From Actinomycetota bacterium (GTDB lineage Bacteria; Actinomycetota; Actinomycetes; S36-B12; UBA10799), in the NCBI GenBank assembly GCA_030837445.1, contig JAUPKM010000339.1, positions 1 to 12,611 on the forward strand: 12,611 bases of DNA, given 5' to 3'. This document shows, in pieces, positions 6,156-12,611 of the stretch. A model generated the notes under the pieces. That model worked only from the letters and a program-made list of their open reading frames with translations. It was not told where the DNA came from and did no database searches. The translations under genes and the position numbers were made by a program. The first letter of the stretch is position 1; each line of letters opens with the position of its first letter.

Positions 6156-7537
6156 AATTGACCTCCAGTGTCCGCTGCCTCGGGCCCGGGTTCGACAGCA
6201 CCGGGGTTGGTGTCGAGTTGGTGACCCATCCGGGCCCGTTTGGTCTCGAGGTAGAAGGCGTTGTGAGGGTTCGGTGCGATCTCCAGGGGCACCCGTTCGG
6301 AGATGTCCAGCCCAAACCCGGACAGACCTGCACGCTTGGCCGGGTTGTTCGTCAACAGCCGCATCGACCTGATCCCCAGGTCACTCAGAATCTGGGCGCC
6401 GGTGCCGTACTCTCGGGCATCGCTGGGCAGCCCCAATTCCAGGTTCGCGTCGACCGTGTCCACTCCCTGATCCTGCAACGAGTAGGCGCGCAGCTTGTGC
6501 ATCAGCCCGATCCCCCTGCCCTCATGCCCGCGAACGTACAGCAGCACGCCCCGGCCTTCGGCTGCGATCGCGTCCAACGCAGCGTGCAATTGCGGGCCGC
6601 AGTCACACCGCAAGGATCCGAAGACGTCACCGGTGAGGCATTCGGAGTGCACTCTGACAAGTACGTCTCGGCCGTCACCGATATCGCCTAGCACCAGCGC
6701 AATCTGGTCGTGACCGGTGATCGTGCTCTGATAGCCGACGGCCCGGAACTCGCCCTGTGCCAGTGGCAGCGCCGCCTCAATGATGCGGGATACCTGGATC
6801 TCGGTACGACGAACGTGCTCGATCAGGTCGGCGATCGAGATCATCACCAGCCCGTGGGCGTCTGCGAAGGCCCGACAATCCGGTGCGCGCATCATCGCGC
6901 CGTCGTCGCGGACCAGTTCAGCGATGACGCCGGCCGGAGCCAATCCGGCGAGTCGAGCCAGATCCACCGCAGCCTCGGTGTGCCCGGCGCGTCGCAGCAC
7001 ACCGCCGGGGACGGCCCGCAACGGGAAGACATGCCCAGGTCGAGTAATCTCCCACGGCTCGGTCGCCGAGTCTGCCAACACACGCACCGTTCGGGCGCGG
7101 TCCCCGGCGCTGATCCCGGTGCTGACACCGTCGCGGGCATCCACGCTGACCGAGTAGGCAGTGCCCTTGGCGTCTTCATTGACATAGGTCATCGGCGGCA
7201 ACGCCAGCCGGTCGAGGTCATCCCCCATCATCGGGGCGCAGATAACACCGGAGGTGTGTCGGATCATGAAGGCCAGCATGTCAGGGGTGGCCAACGAGGC
7301 CGCGGCGATCAGGTCGCCCTCGTTCTCTCGGTCCTCGTCATCCACGACCACGACGATGGCGCCGGCTGCAATCGCGGCCACACCAGCCTCAACCGGATCC
7401 AACCGGACTGAGTCACCGGCTGACCAAGGGGCGGCCGCGGGCGTTTCGGCAGGCGGTTCCGCCTCGGCGGCAGTCGCGGCCGGGGTGAGGTCACTCGGTG
7501 AGGATCCTTCCGGGAAGACATCGTCGAAGGGCATCAT
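6152..7537 (-). CDS. ribBA: Bifunctional 3,4-dihydroxy-2-butanone-4-phosphate synthase / GTP cyclohydrolase II
   Basis: A 461-residue fusion that starts both branches of riboflavin synthesis. The RibB domain (about 46-245) converts ribulose-5-phosphate to dihydroxybutanone phosphate and formate; it has DDEDRENEGD (66-75), GVSTGIS (137-143), RPGHVFPLRA (166-175) and HTEAAVDL (186-193). The GTP cyclohydrolase II domain (about 247-440) opens GTP and releases formate and pyrophosphate; its zinc cysteines are C300, C311 and C313 (SEC...RCDC), followed by GHEGRGIGL (337-345), REYGTGAQIL (375-384) and LTNNPAKRAGL (395-405). Both halves look active. Residues 1-40 are an Ala/Pro/Glu-rich extension without homology that I recognise. 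The ATG at 7537 overlaps the ribE stop (ATGA) with no clear ribosome site, so coupling is likely; a second ATG follows directly. Confidence 0.95.
   Translation of the reverse strand: MMPFDDVFPEGSSPSDLTPAATAAEAEPPAETPAAAPWSAGDSVRLDPVEAGVAAIAAGAIVVVVDDEDRENEGDLIAAASLATPDMLAFMIRHTSGVICAPMMGDDLDRLALPPMTYVNEDAKGTAYSVSVDARDGVSTGISAGDRARTVRVLADSATEPWEITRPGHVFPLRAVPGGVLRRAGHTEAAVDLARLAGLAPAGVIAELVRDDGAMMRAPDCRAFADAHGLVMISIADLIEHVRRTEIQVSRIIEAALPLAQGEFRAVGYQSTITGHDQIALVLGDIGDGRDVLVRVHSECLTGDVFGSLRCDCGPQLHAALDAIAAEGRGVLLYVRGHEGRGIGLMHKLRAYSLQDQGVDTVDANLELGLPSDAREYGTGAQILSDLGIRSMRLLTNNPAKRAGLSGFGLDISERVPLEIAPNPHNAFYLETKRARMGHQLDTNPGAVEPGPEAADTGGQL
6162..6166 (-). promoter_or_regulatory. Shine-Dalgarno site for ribH
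   Basis: GGAGG on the minus strand, 6 nt before the GTG at 6155 and inside the end of ribBA. It decides the GTG start and would allow ribH to be made in excess of ribBA, which fits its large assembly. Confidence 0.7.
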
Positions 7538-8133
7538 CGTGCGAACCCACTGAGCAACTTCTCCGTGTACTTCGCCAGCACATCGACCTCCACGTTGACG
7601 CGGTCACCGACGGTGAGCGATCCGAGCGTCGTCTCCGCCAAGGTAGTGGGGATCAGCGACACCTCCAACCAATCATCCCGCACCGCCGAGACGGTCAGAG
7701 ACGCCCCGTCCAGACAGACAGATCCCTTCTGCACCAGGTAGCGGAGCAGGTCCTCCGGGACGGCGAACCGGATCACCCGCCAGTGCTCGGACTCAGTCAC
7801 GTCGATCACCGCGGCGAGCCCATCGACGTGGCCGGAGACGATGTGTCCGCCGAGTCGGTCGGAGACGCGCAGGGCCCGCTCGAGGTTGACCTCGTCGCCC
7901 ACAACCAGCGAGCCGAGGGTGCTGCGATCGAGCGATTCTTTCATGATGTCGGCGCTGAAAGCCGAAGCGGCCGGGTTGACCACCGTCAGGCAGACCCCGT
8001 TGACCGCGATCGAATCCCCCGGCCGAGCATCGCCGGTGACCAACGGTGCCAGCACCCGAATCCGGCGCGCCTCGCCAGGCAGGTCGACAACCTCCACGAT
8101 GCGGCCGCGTTCCTCGACAATTCCGGTGAACAA
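7534..8133 (-). CDS. ribE: Riboflavin synthase, alpha chain
   Basis: Dismutates two molecules of 6,7-dimethyl-8-ribityllumazine to riboflavin and 5-amino-6-ribitylaminouracil. The 199-residue protein shows the two lumazine-binding barrels expected: barrel 1 with MFTGIVEE at the start and GDSIAVNGVCLTV (39-51), barrel 2 after GGHIVSGHVD (95-104) with KGSVCLDGASLTV (136-148). The tail VDVLAKYTEKLL is the usual C-terminal helix. The conserved first residue is encoded by TTG at 8133, directly after the ribD stop TAG with no gap. GGAGG at 8146-8142, 8 nt upstream, supports the TTG. There is no nearby ATG that would keep the conserved MFTGIV. Confidence 0.95.
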   Translation of the reverse strand: MFTGIVEERGRIVEVVDLPGEARRIRVLAPLVTGDARPGDSIAVNGVCLTVVNPAASAFSADIMKESLDRSTLGSLVVGDEVNLERALRVSDRLGGHIVSGHVDGLAAVIDVTESEHWRVIRFAVPEDLLRYLVQKGSVCLDGASLTVSAVRDDWLEVSLIPTTLAETTLGSLTVGDRVNVEVDVLAKYTEKLLSGFAR

Positions 8134-9195
8134 CTACCCCACCTCCAGTCGGCCACCGGGTGCGACCCCGGCGCGTGAGAAGTCCATCCGCACATCCGAT
8201 CCGACTTCTCGCAACTCGCGGAGCTGCCATCGGCGTGCATCCGTGAGCGTACCCACCCCGACATCGTCGATCACCGCCAGCGCCGACCCACCGAGCAGAA
8301 TCGGCGCTGCAAACCAGACCACTCGATCAACCAGATCGGCCCGCAGGAAGGCGGAGGCCAGTCGCGGTCCGCACTCGAGCAGGACATGCCTGACCCCGAC
8401 CGCCATCAGTGCGGCCAGCGCCTGATCGGGATCCCGGGTGTTGAGCACCTGGGAGCGGCCGTCGGGCGGAGCGCGGAAGGCCGCAGCCGACGGCACCTCG
8501 GACAGCCCCATCACCACCCGTAGTGGCTGCTCCGTCGTTGGCCACCCGCCGGCTGGTCGGGCCGTCAACTGCGGGTCGTCGGCGCGCAGGGTGCCGGTAC
8601 CGGTCAGGACTGCGTCCACCTGCGACCGCAATTCGTGTACCTGCTGCCGGGCCGCCTGGCCGGTGATCCATTGGGAACTCCCATCGGCGGCGGCGATTCG
8701 GCCGTCGAGACTGGCGGCGACCTTCCAGGTCACCACCGGTCGCCCCATCGACATCGACTCGGTCCACACCCGATTGAGGGCTGCTGCCTCTGCTGCAAGC
8801 ACTCCGCCGGTCACTTCGACCCCGGCAGCGCGCAGCCGGTCGGCACCGCCGGCGGCAGCCGGGTTGGGGTCTGCCTGCCCAAAAATGACCCGGGCGATTC
8901 CTGCCTCAACAAGGGCGTCCGCACAGGGTGGGGTCCGACCTTGATGCGCGCAAGGTTCGAGGGTGACGACCGCCGTGGCCCCAGCGGGACTTCCGCCGGC
9001 GGCAACGAGCGACGCCAGCGCCGCCGCCTCCGCGTGGGCAGTTCCAGGACCCCGGTGGAATCCTTCGGCGATGAACTGCCCATCTTCGCCGAGCAGGACA
9101 CACCCGACCGCCGGATTGGCCCCCTTCCACACTCCTGAATCGCCGGCGAGTGCCAGCGCCCGACGCATCGCCAGGGTCGGATCCGGTCCCGGCAT
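8134..9195 (-). CDS. ribD: Bifunctional diaminohydroxyphosphoribosylaminopyrimidine deaminase / 5-amino-6-(5-phosphoribosylamino)uracil reductase
   Basis: Carries out steps two and three of the GTP branch of riboflavin synthesis: deamination of the pyrimidine, then NADPH-dependent reduction of the ribosyl chain. The 353-residue protein has the deaminase domain first (1 to about 145), with zinc ligands in AHAEAAAL (53-60; H54, E56 catalytic) and LEPCAHQGRTPPCADAL (79-95; C82, C91). The reductase domain follows (about 150-345), with KVAASLDGRIA (158-168), SSQWITG (173-179), TGTGTLRADDPQL (198-210) and LLECGPRLASAFL (272-284). The start is the ATG at 9195, two nt after the rpe stop. The open frame runs on to 9657, but that is another frame of rpe and not real. 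No strong ribosome site is seen, so reinitiation after rpe is likely. Confidence 0.95.
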   Translation of the reverse strand: MPGPDPTLAMRRALALAGDSGVWKGANPAVGCVLLGEDGQFIAEGFHRGPGTAHAEAAALASLVAAGGSPAGATAVVTLEPCAHQGRTPPCADALVEAGIARVIFGQADPNPAAAGGADRLRAAGVEVTGGVLAAEAAALNRVWTESMSMGRPVVTWKVAASLDGRIAAADGSSQWITGQAARQQVHELRSQVDAVLTGTGTLRADDPQLTARPAGGWPTTEQPLRVVMGLSEVPSAAAFRAPPDGRSQVLNTRDPDQALAALMAVGVRHVLLECGPRLASAFLRADLVDRVVWFAAPILLGGSALAVIDDVGVGTLTDARRWQLRELREVGSDVRMDFSRAGVAPGGRLEVG

Positions 9196-9197
9196 GG

Positions 9198-9875
9198 CTA
9201 GACCGACGGTGCCGGCGCCGCAGCCAACGCGGCCGCTCGCAGGGAGTCGATCGCCGCCGCCGGGTCGTCCGCACCGTAGACGCTGGATCCGGCCACGAAT
9301 ACGTTCGCACCGGCGTCGGCGCAGACTTCGATGGTCCGCAGGTCGACACCACCGTCCACCTGCAGCCAGATGTCCAACTCGCGGCCGGCGATCAGCGCCG
9401 ACGCCCGCCGGATCTTCGGGACCACGACTTCCAAGAAGGACTGCCCCCCGAAGCCGGGCTCCACCGTCATCAGCAGCAGCATGTCGAGTTCGGCGAGCAG
9501 ATCGGCGTACGGCTCGACCGGAGTTGCCGGTTTCAGCGCCATTCCGGCGCGCGCACCTTGGGCTCGGATCTCCCGTGCCAACCGGATCGGGGCGCCTGCG
9601 GCCTCCACATGGAAGGTGACACTGCCAGCCCCTGCCTCGGCATATGCGGGCGCCCATCGGTCCGGGTCCTCGATCATCAAATGGCAGTCGACCGGGGTCT
9701 GCACCGTTCGCAGCAGGGATTCGACAACCGGCAGACCGAGGGTGAGGTTCGGCACAAAGTGGTTGTCCATCACGTCGACGTGGAGCCAGTCGGCATGACC
9801 GGCGACCGCCTCACATTCCGTGGCCAGCCGCGCGAAGTCGCTGGACAGGATACTTGGAGAGATCTGCGGACCCAT
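9198..9875 (-). CDS. rpe: Ribulose-phosphate 3-epimerase
   Basis: Interconverts D-ribulose-5-phosphate and D-xylulose-5-phosphate in the pentose phosphate pathway. The 225-residue TIM barrel shows SPSILSSDF (6-14), metal ligands His32 and Asp34 in LHVDVMD, His65 in DCHLMIEDP, the loop MTVEPGFGGQSF (136-147), and Asp174 in QVDGGV, the second catalytic acid. The phosphate site near the end is VAGSSVYG (194-201). The start is the ATG at 9875, 17 nt after rsmB; no clear Shine-Dalgarno is visible. Readings upstream to 9953 overlap rsmB and do not look like the family. Its product ribulose-5-phosphate is the substrate of RibB four genes downstream. Confidence 0.95.
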   Translation of the reverse strand: MGPQISPSILSSDFARLATECEAVAGHADWLHVDVMDNHFVPNLTLGLPVVESLLRTVQTPVDCHLMIEDPDRWAPAYAEAGAGSVTFHVEAAGAPIRLAREIRAQGARAGMALKPATPVEPYADLLAELDMLLLMTVEPGFGGQSFLEVVVPKIRRASALIAGRELDIWLQVDGGVDLRTIEVCADAGANVFVAGSSVYGADDPAAAIDSLRAAALAAAPAPSV

Positions 9876-9892
9876 GGGCAAGAGGTTACCGA

Positions 9893-11278
9893 TCAAGTCG
9901 TGCGACGCAGGATCGACAGGAACATCCCATCTGTGTCGTGGCGATGCGGCCACAGCCGGACGCGGACGCCGTCACCGAGGTCGGGCACGCCTGGTAGCAG
10001 CGGCACGGCGGCGACTTCCTGGACGTCATCGCGGTCGGCGAGCAGATCGTCGACCACGAGGTCGGTCTCGGCGATGTGCGGCGAACACGTGGCGTAGCCA
10101 ACCACACCACCCGGGCGGACAGCGTTGAGCGCTGCGTGGAGCAGCTCTCGCTGCAGCCGAGCGAGCACTGACACGTCGGCCGGAACGCGCCGCCAGCGGG
10201 ACTCCGGTCGGCGCCGCAACACCCCGAGTCCCGTGCAGGGCGCATCCACCAGGACCCGGTCGAACCCGGCTGGCCGCCAAGGTCCGGCGCGGCCGTCGGC
10301 GATCACCACCTGGTGACTGCCGCCGACTCGCGAGAGGGCACTGGCGACCAATTTCGCCCGGGCCGGACGCGGCTCGACCGCAAGCAAGGTCGCACCCCGC
10401 TCGGCTCCGAGCGAGGCCAACAGTGCCGCCTTGCCGCCTGGGCCGGCGCACAGGTCCAGCCAGCGGTGGTCAGTTCCCGCGACTTCGGCGGACAGGAACG
10501 CCATCGTCACGAGCTGGCTGCCCTCGTCCTGCACCCCCGCCCGCTGCTGCCGAACCGCGGCCAACGCGCCCGGCTTACCGCTGGCCAGTCGCACCGCCCA
10601 AGGGGAGTAGAGCCCCGGCTCTGAGCCCGGCGCCGCTAGAAGTTCGTCCACCTCGGCGAGCCCCGGGCGCGCCACCAAGGTGACCGCCGGTGCCTCGTTA
10701 TTGCGCGCGAGGAGCAACTCGATCTCTCCTCGAGGCGCATCGCTACCGAGGGCATCCCGGAGCGCGGCGACCATCCAGGCGGGATGGGAATAGCGGATGG
10801 CGAGTTGTTCGGTCGGGTCCGGCACCGTCAGGGTGATCCGGTCCAGCCAGCCGCTCAGGTCCGTCCGGGTCACCTTCCGCAGGACCGCGTTGACCAGCCG
10901 AGCGGGTCCCTCACCGGCGACCGATCGCGCCAGGTCCACGGTGGCACTTACGGCGGCATGGTCGGCCGTGGCGAGGTACAGAATCTGGTAGCTACCTAGC
11001 CGCAAGACGTCCAGCACCCGCGGGTCGAGACGTTCCAACGCCCGGTCGACGCAGGCTGCCAGGACCGCATCCAGGGTGCCTCGGTAGCGCAGACAGCCCA
11101 TCACCAGTTCGGTGCTGAAGGCGGAATCGCGGCCGTCAAGGCCGCGATCGGCGAGGATCTGGCGGAGCGCAAGGTTGGCGTAGGCGCCTTCTGCACCCAC
11201 CTCGTGCAGCACGTCGTACGCGGCCCGGCGGGCCGGGTCGACCGTCGACCTGGATCGCGGTTCACGCCGCGACGTCAC
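9893..11278 (-). CDS. rsmB: 16S rRNA (cytosine-967-C5) methyltransferase, RsmB/Sun type
   Basis: An AdoMet-dependent RNA m5C methyltransferase that modifies 16S rRNA. The 461-residue protein has an N-terminal NusB-like RNA-binding domain (about 12-140; AAYDVLHEV, GCLRYRGTLD, ARLVNAVLRK), a middle linker region, and the methyltransferase domain from QDEGSQL (250-256): AdoMet loop LDLCAGPGGKA (274-284), VEPRPARAKL (301-310), ADGR (327-330), motif IV VDAPCTGLGVLRRRPESRW (344-362) with one catalytic Cys at 348, and motif VI YATCSPHIAETD (395-406) with the other Cys at 398. The C-terminal HRHDTDGMF is typical. The GTG at 11278 overlaps the fmt stop (GTGA), with GAGG (11289-11286) 7 nt upstream. 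The exact cytosine modified is taken from E. coli. Confidence 0.94.
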   Translation of the reverse strand: MTSRREPRSRSTVDPARRAAYDVLHEVGAEGAYANLALRQILADRGLDGRDSAFSTELVMGCLRYRGTLDAVLAACVDRALERLDPRVLDVLRLGSYQILYLATADHAAVSATVDLARSVAGEGPARLVNAVLRKVTRTDLSGWLDRITLTVPDPTEQLAIRYSHPAWMVAALRDALGSDAPRGEIELLLARNNEAPAVTLVARPGLAEVDELLAAPGSEPGLYSPWAVRLASGKPGALAAVRQQRAGVQDEGSQLVTMAFLSAEVAGTDHRWLDLCAGPGGKAALLASLGAERGATLLAVEPRPARAKLVASALSRVGGSHQVVIADGRAGPWRPAGFDRVLVDAPCTGLGVLRRRPESRWRRVPADVSVLARLQRELLHAALNAVRPGGVVGYATCSPHIAETDLVVDDLLADRDDVQEVAAVPLLPGVPDLGDGVRVRLWPHRHDTDGMFLSILRRTT

Positions 11279-12198
11279 CGCAACACCTCGCCCGCCGCCG
11301 GTCGCAACCCGCGAGCCCAGTCGCTGGCATCCATTGCCCGCTTGCCGACGGCCTGCACGGTGCCCAATCGGACAGCCACCGTGGCCGTACCAACCAACAC
11401 TTCCGACCTACCGACCGCGAGCTCGCCCGGTTTCAGACCCGTGACATCGGTCAGGTCCACCGGACCGACCTTCAGCCGCTCGTCGCGGAAGGTCGTCCAC
11501 GCTCCCGGCGCCGGATCGGTGGCCCGCGCCACCCGGTCCACCCGGATGGCCGGCTCTGACCAGTCGATCCGCGCCATCTCGACGGTGATCTTGGGCGCCA
11601 GACTGATGTCGATTTCCGGCTGCGGTCGAGGCACGAGCCGTCCCTCGCCGATACCGTCCATGGTGGCCACGAGCAGGCCGGCACCGCTGTCAGCGAGCCT
11701 GCCAAGAAGATCCCCCGAGGTATCCCGCGGCAGCACCTGCTCGGTGACGACGCCGTAGACGGGCCCCGTGTCGAGCCCCCGCTCGAGCGCGAAGGTGGTG
11801 GCACCGGTGAGATCGTCACCGTGCAGTAGGGCATGTTGCACCGGGGCGGCGCCGCGCCAGGCAGGTAGCAGCGAGAAGTGCAGATTCACCCAACCGTGCG
11901 GCGGGATCGCCAGCAGATCGGGCTTGATGAGGGCGCCGTAAGCGACCACCGCGACGCAGTCAGGGGCCAGGGCGGCCAGCTCGGCGGCGAACTCCGCGGT
12001 GTTTGGGGTGGCCGGAGTGAGGACGCGGATCCCCTCTGCGTCGGCGACCTCCGCCACCGGCGACCGCCGCAGCGCACGGCCGCGACCGCTGCGGGCATCG
12101 GGTCGGGTCAGCACGGCCACGACTTCGTGCTGCGACGCGAGCAATGCCCGCAGCGACGGAACCGCGGGCTCGGGCGTACCGGCGAAGACGAGGCGCAT
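11275..12198 (-). CDS. fmt: Methionyl-tRNA formyltransferase
   Basis: Transfers a formyl group from 10-formyltetrahydrofolate to the amino group of methionyl-initiator tRNA, which marks it for translation start. The 307-residue protein begins MRLVFAGTPEPAVPSL, typical for the family. The catalytic residues of the formyl-transferase fold are Asn105, His107 and Asp143 (WVNLHFSLLPAWRGAAPVQ and GLDTGPV). The folate-binding SLLPAWRGAAPV segment is well kept. The C-terminal tRNA-binding barrel covers about 205-305. The ATG at 12198 lies 5 nt after the def stop. The open frame extends to 12264, but that part overlaps def in another frame and would precede the conserved start. Confidence 0.96.
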   Translation of the reverse strand: MRLVFAGTPEPAVPSLRALLASQHEVVAVLTRPDARSGRGRALRRSPVAEVADAEGIRVLTPATPNTAEFAAELAALAPDCVAVVAYGALIKPDLLAIPPHGWVNLHFSLLPAWRGAAPVQHALLHGDDLTGATTFALERGLDTGPVYGVVTEQVLPRDTSGDLLGRLADSGAGLLVATMDGIGEGRLVPRPQPEIDISLAPKITVEMARIDWSEPAIRVDRVARATDPAPGAWTTFRDERLKVGPVDLTDVTGLKPGELAVGRSEVLVGTATVAVRLGTVQAVGKRAMDASDWARGLRPAAGEVLR

Positions 12199-12203
12199 GC
12201 CCC

Positions 12204-12611
12204 TCACATCTCGAATGGGCTGTGGTGCGGGGAGAATTTGACCGTGGGCGTGGCGCCGAACCAATCGGACTCGCGGATCAGCCGCATGGCCTCCTTGCGG
12301 GCTTCCTTGTCGAGTCTGTCGATGAACAGCACACCGTCGAGATGGTCGGTCTCATGCTGGACGGCTCGCGCCAGCAGTTCCGTGCCCTCGATAGTGACCG
12401 GCTCACCGTGCATATTCCAACCACGGGCGACCACTCCGAACGCCCGCCGGGTGTTGATGGCGATATCCGGCAGCGACAGGCACCCCTCGAGGCCTTCCTG
12501 CTCCTCCTCGGTCAACTCCAGCGAGGGGTTGATCAGATGACCCAACTCGTCGTCGACCCAGTACGTGAACACCCGCAGGCTGACCCCGATCTGCGGGGCG
12601 GCGAGCCCGGA
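12204..12611 (-). CDS. def: Peptide deformylase (5' end beyond the window)
   Basis: Removes the formyl group from the N-terminal Met of new proteins, releasing formate. Only the C-terminal 135 residues are in the window; the reading frame is open to the right edge, and roughly 45 residues should be missing by comparison with usual lengths. All three signature motifs are present: GLAAPQIG (visible residues 2-9, motif I), EGCLSLP (42-48, Cys44 metal ligand, motif II), and QHETDHLDG (86-94, His87, Glu88, His91, motif III). The extended C-terminus after RLDKEARKEAMR (RESDWFG...KFSPHHSPFEM) is like actinobacterial enzymes. A GTG at 12572 is not the start, because motif I lies upstream of it. It is the first gene of the cluster that can be seen; the promoter is off the window. 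Confidence 0.95.
   Translation of the reverse strand, partial: SGLAAPQIGVSLRVFTYWVDDELGHLINPSLELTEEEQEGLEGCLSLPDIAINTRRAFGVVARGWNMHGEPVTIEGTELLARAVQHETDHLDGVLFIDRLDKEARKEAMRLIRESDWFGATPTVKFSPHHSPFEM

Larger units (their letters stand above)
4563..12611 (-). other. Ten-gene def-fmt-rsmB-rpe-ribD-ribE-ribBA-ribH-hisE-hisG operon
   Basis: All genes run the same way with junctions of +5 (def/fmt), -4 (fmt/rsmB), +17 (rsmB/rpe), +2 (rpe/ribD), 0 (ribD/ribE), -4 (ribE/ribBA), -4 (ribBA/ribH), -4 (ribH/hisE) and +10 nt (hisE/hisG). There is no room for internal leaders, and no FMN riboswitch or promoter was recognised inside coding ends. One long transcript is the simplest reading, with translation coupled at the 4-nt ATGA and GTGA overlaps. 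The upstream limit is unknown. Confidence 0.8.

Noticed and set aside
6710..7411. A 233-codon plus-strand open frame opposite ribBA
   Set aside because: No recognisable domain, and the opposite strand encodes conserved RibBA motifs throughout.
9196..9657. Extension of the ribD frame giving a 507-residue protein
   Set aside because: It lies wholly inside rpe in another frame, and RibD proteins normally begin at the position of the ATG at 9195.
11126..11148. Perfect 9-bp inverted repeat with a 5-nt loop (ATCGCGGCC / GGCCGCGAT)
   Set aside because: It lies inside the NusB-like coding part of rsmB; about one such repeat is expected by chance in a GC-rich window of this length, and no regulatory context was seen.
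1..12611. tRNA, rRNA, CRISPR arrays, insertion sequences or phage genes
   Set aside because: I looked for tRNA-like arms, repeated spacers, transposase or integrase motifs and terminal repeats, and saw none; nearly all bases are accounted for by the genes listed.

Overview
The window is a GC-rich piece of bacterial chromosome, most likely from an actinomycete (class Actinomycetia). The evidence is the base composition, frequent GTG/TTG starts, apparently leaderless promoters, a fused AccD-AccA carboxyltransferase of the mycobacterial AccD3 kind, an actinobacterial-type SseB protein, a long-form HisG, and rib genes followed directly by hisE-hisG, an order I recall from Streptomyces. Genus cannot be decided from the sequence.

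Right to left, about two thirds of the window (12611 down to 4563, minus strand) is one tightly packed cluster of ten genes: def (cut by the window edge), fmt, rsmB, rpe, ribD, ribE, ribBA, ribH, hisE, hisG. Gaps are 17 nt or less and four junctions are 4-nt start/stop overlaps, so this is almost certainly one operon. def and fmt handle the formyl group of initiator Met; rsmB methylates 16S rRNA; rpe interconverts xylulose-5-P and ribulose-5-P, the latter a riboflavin precursor; ribD, ribE, ribBA and ribH cover riboflavin synthesis from GTP and Ru5P apart from the phosphatase step; hisG and hisE do the first two steps of histidine synthesis. No FMN riboswitch or promoter was seen inside the cluster.

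The middle (2963-4550, plus strand) holds a six-helix DUF998 membrane protein overlapping an alpha/beta hydrolase. The hydrolase converges on hisG with a 12-nt gap. The DUF998 gene is divergent from accD with a 22-nt gap, which contains a perfect 10-bp palindrome giving each strand a -10 box exactly 6 nt before its start codon.

The left part (minus strand) holds the AccD3-like carboxyltransferase gene, a translationally coupled SseB-family gene, a decayed gamma-glutamylcyclotransferase-like pseudogene with two frame breaks, and a small ribbon-helix-helix (VapB-like) antitoxin gene whose partner would lie beyond the left edge.

Most of the window is housekeeping. I did not find a convincing novel defence or mobile system. 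The points most worth checking are the symmetric divergent promoter, the pseudogene, the RHH gene with its operator-like repeat, and the grouping of formate-linked enzymes with riboflavin and histidine synthesis.
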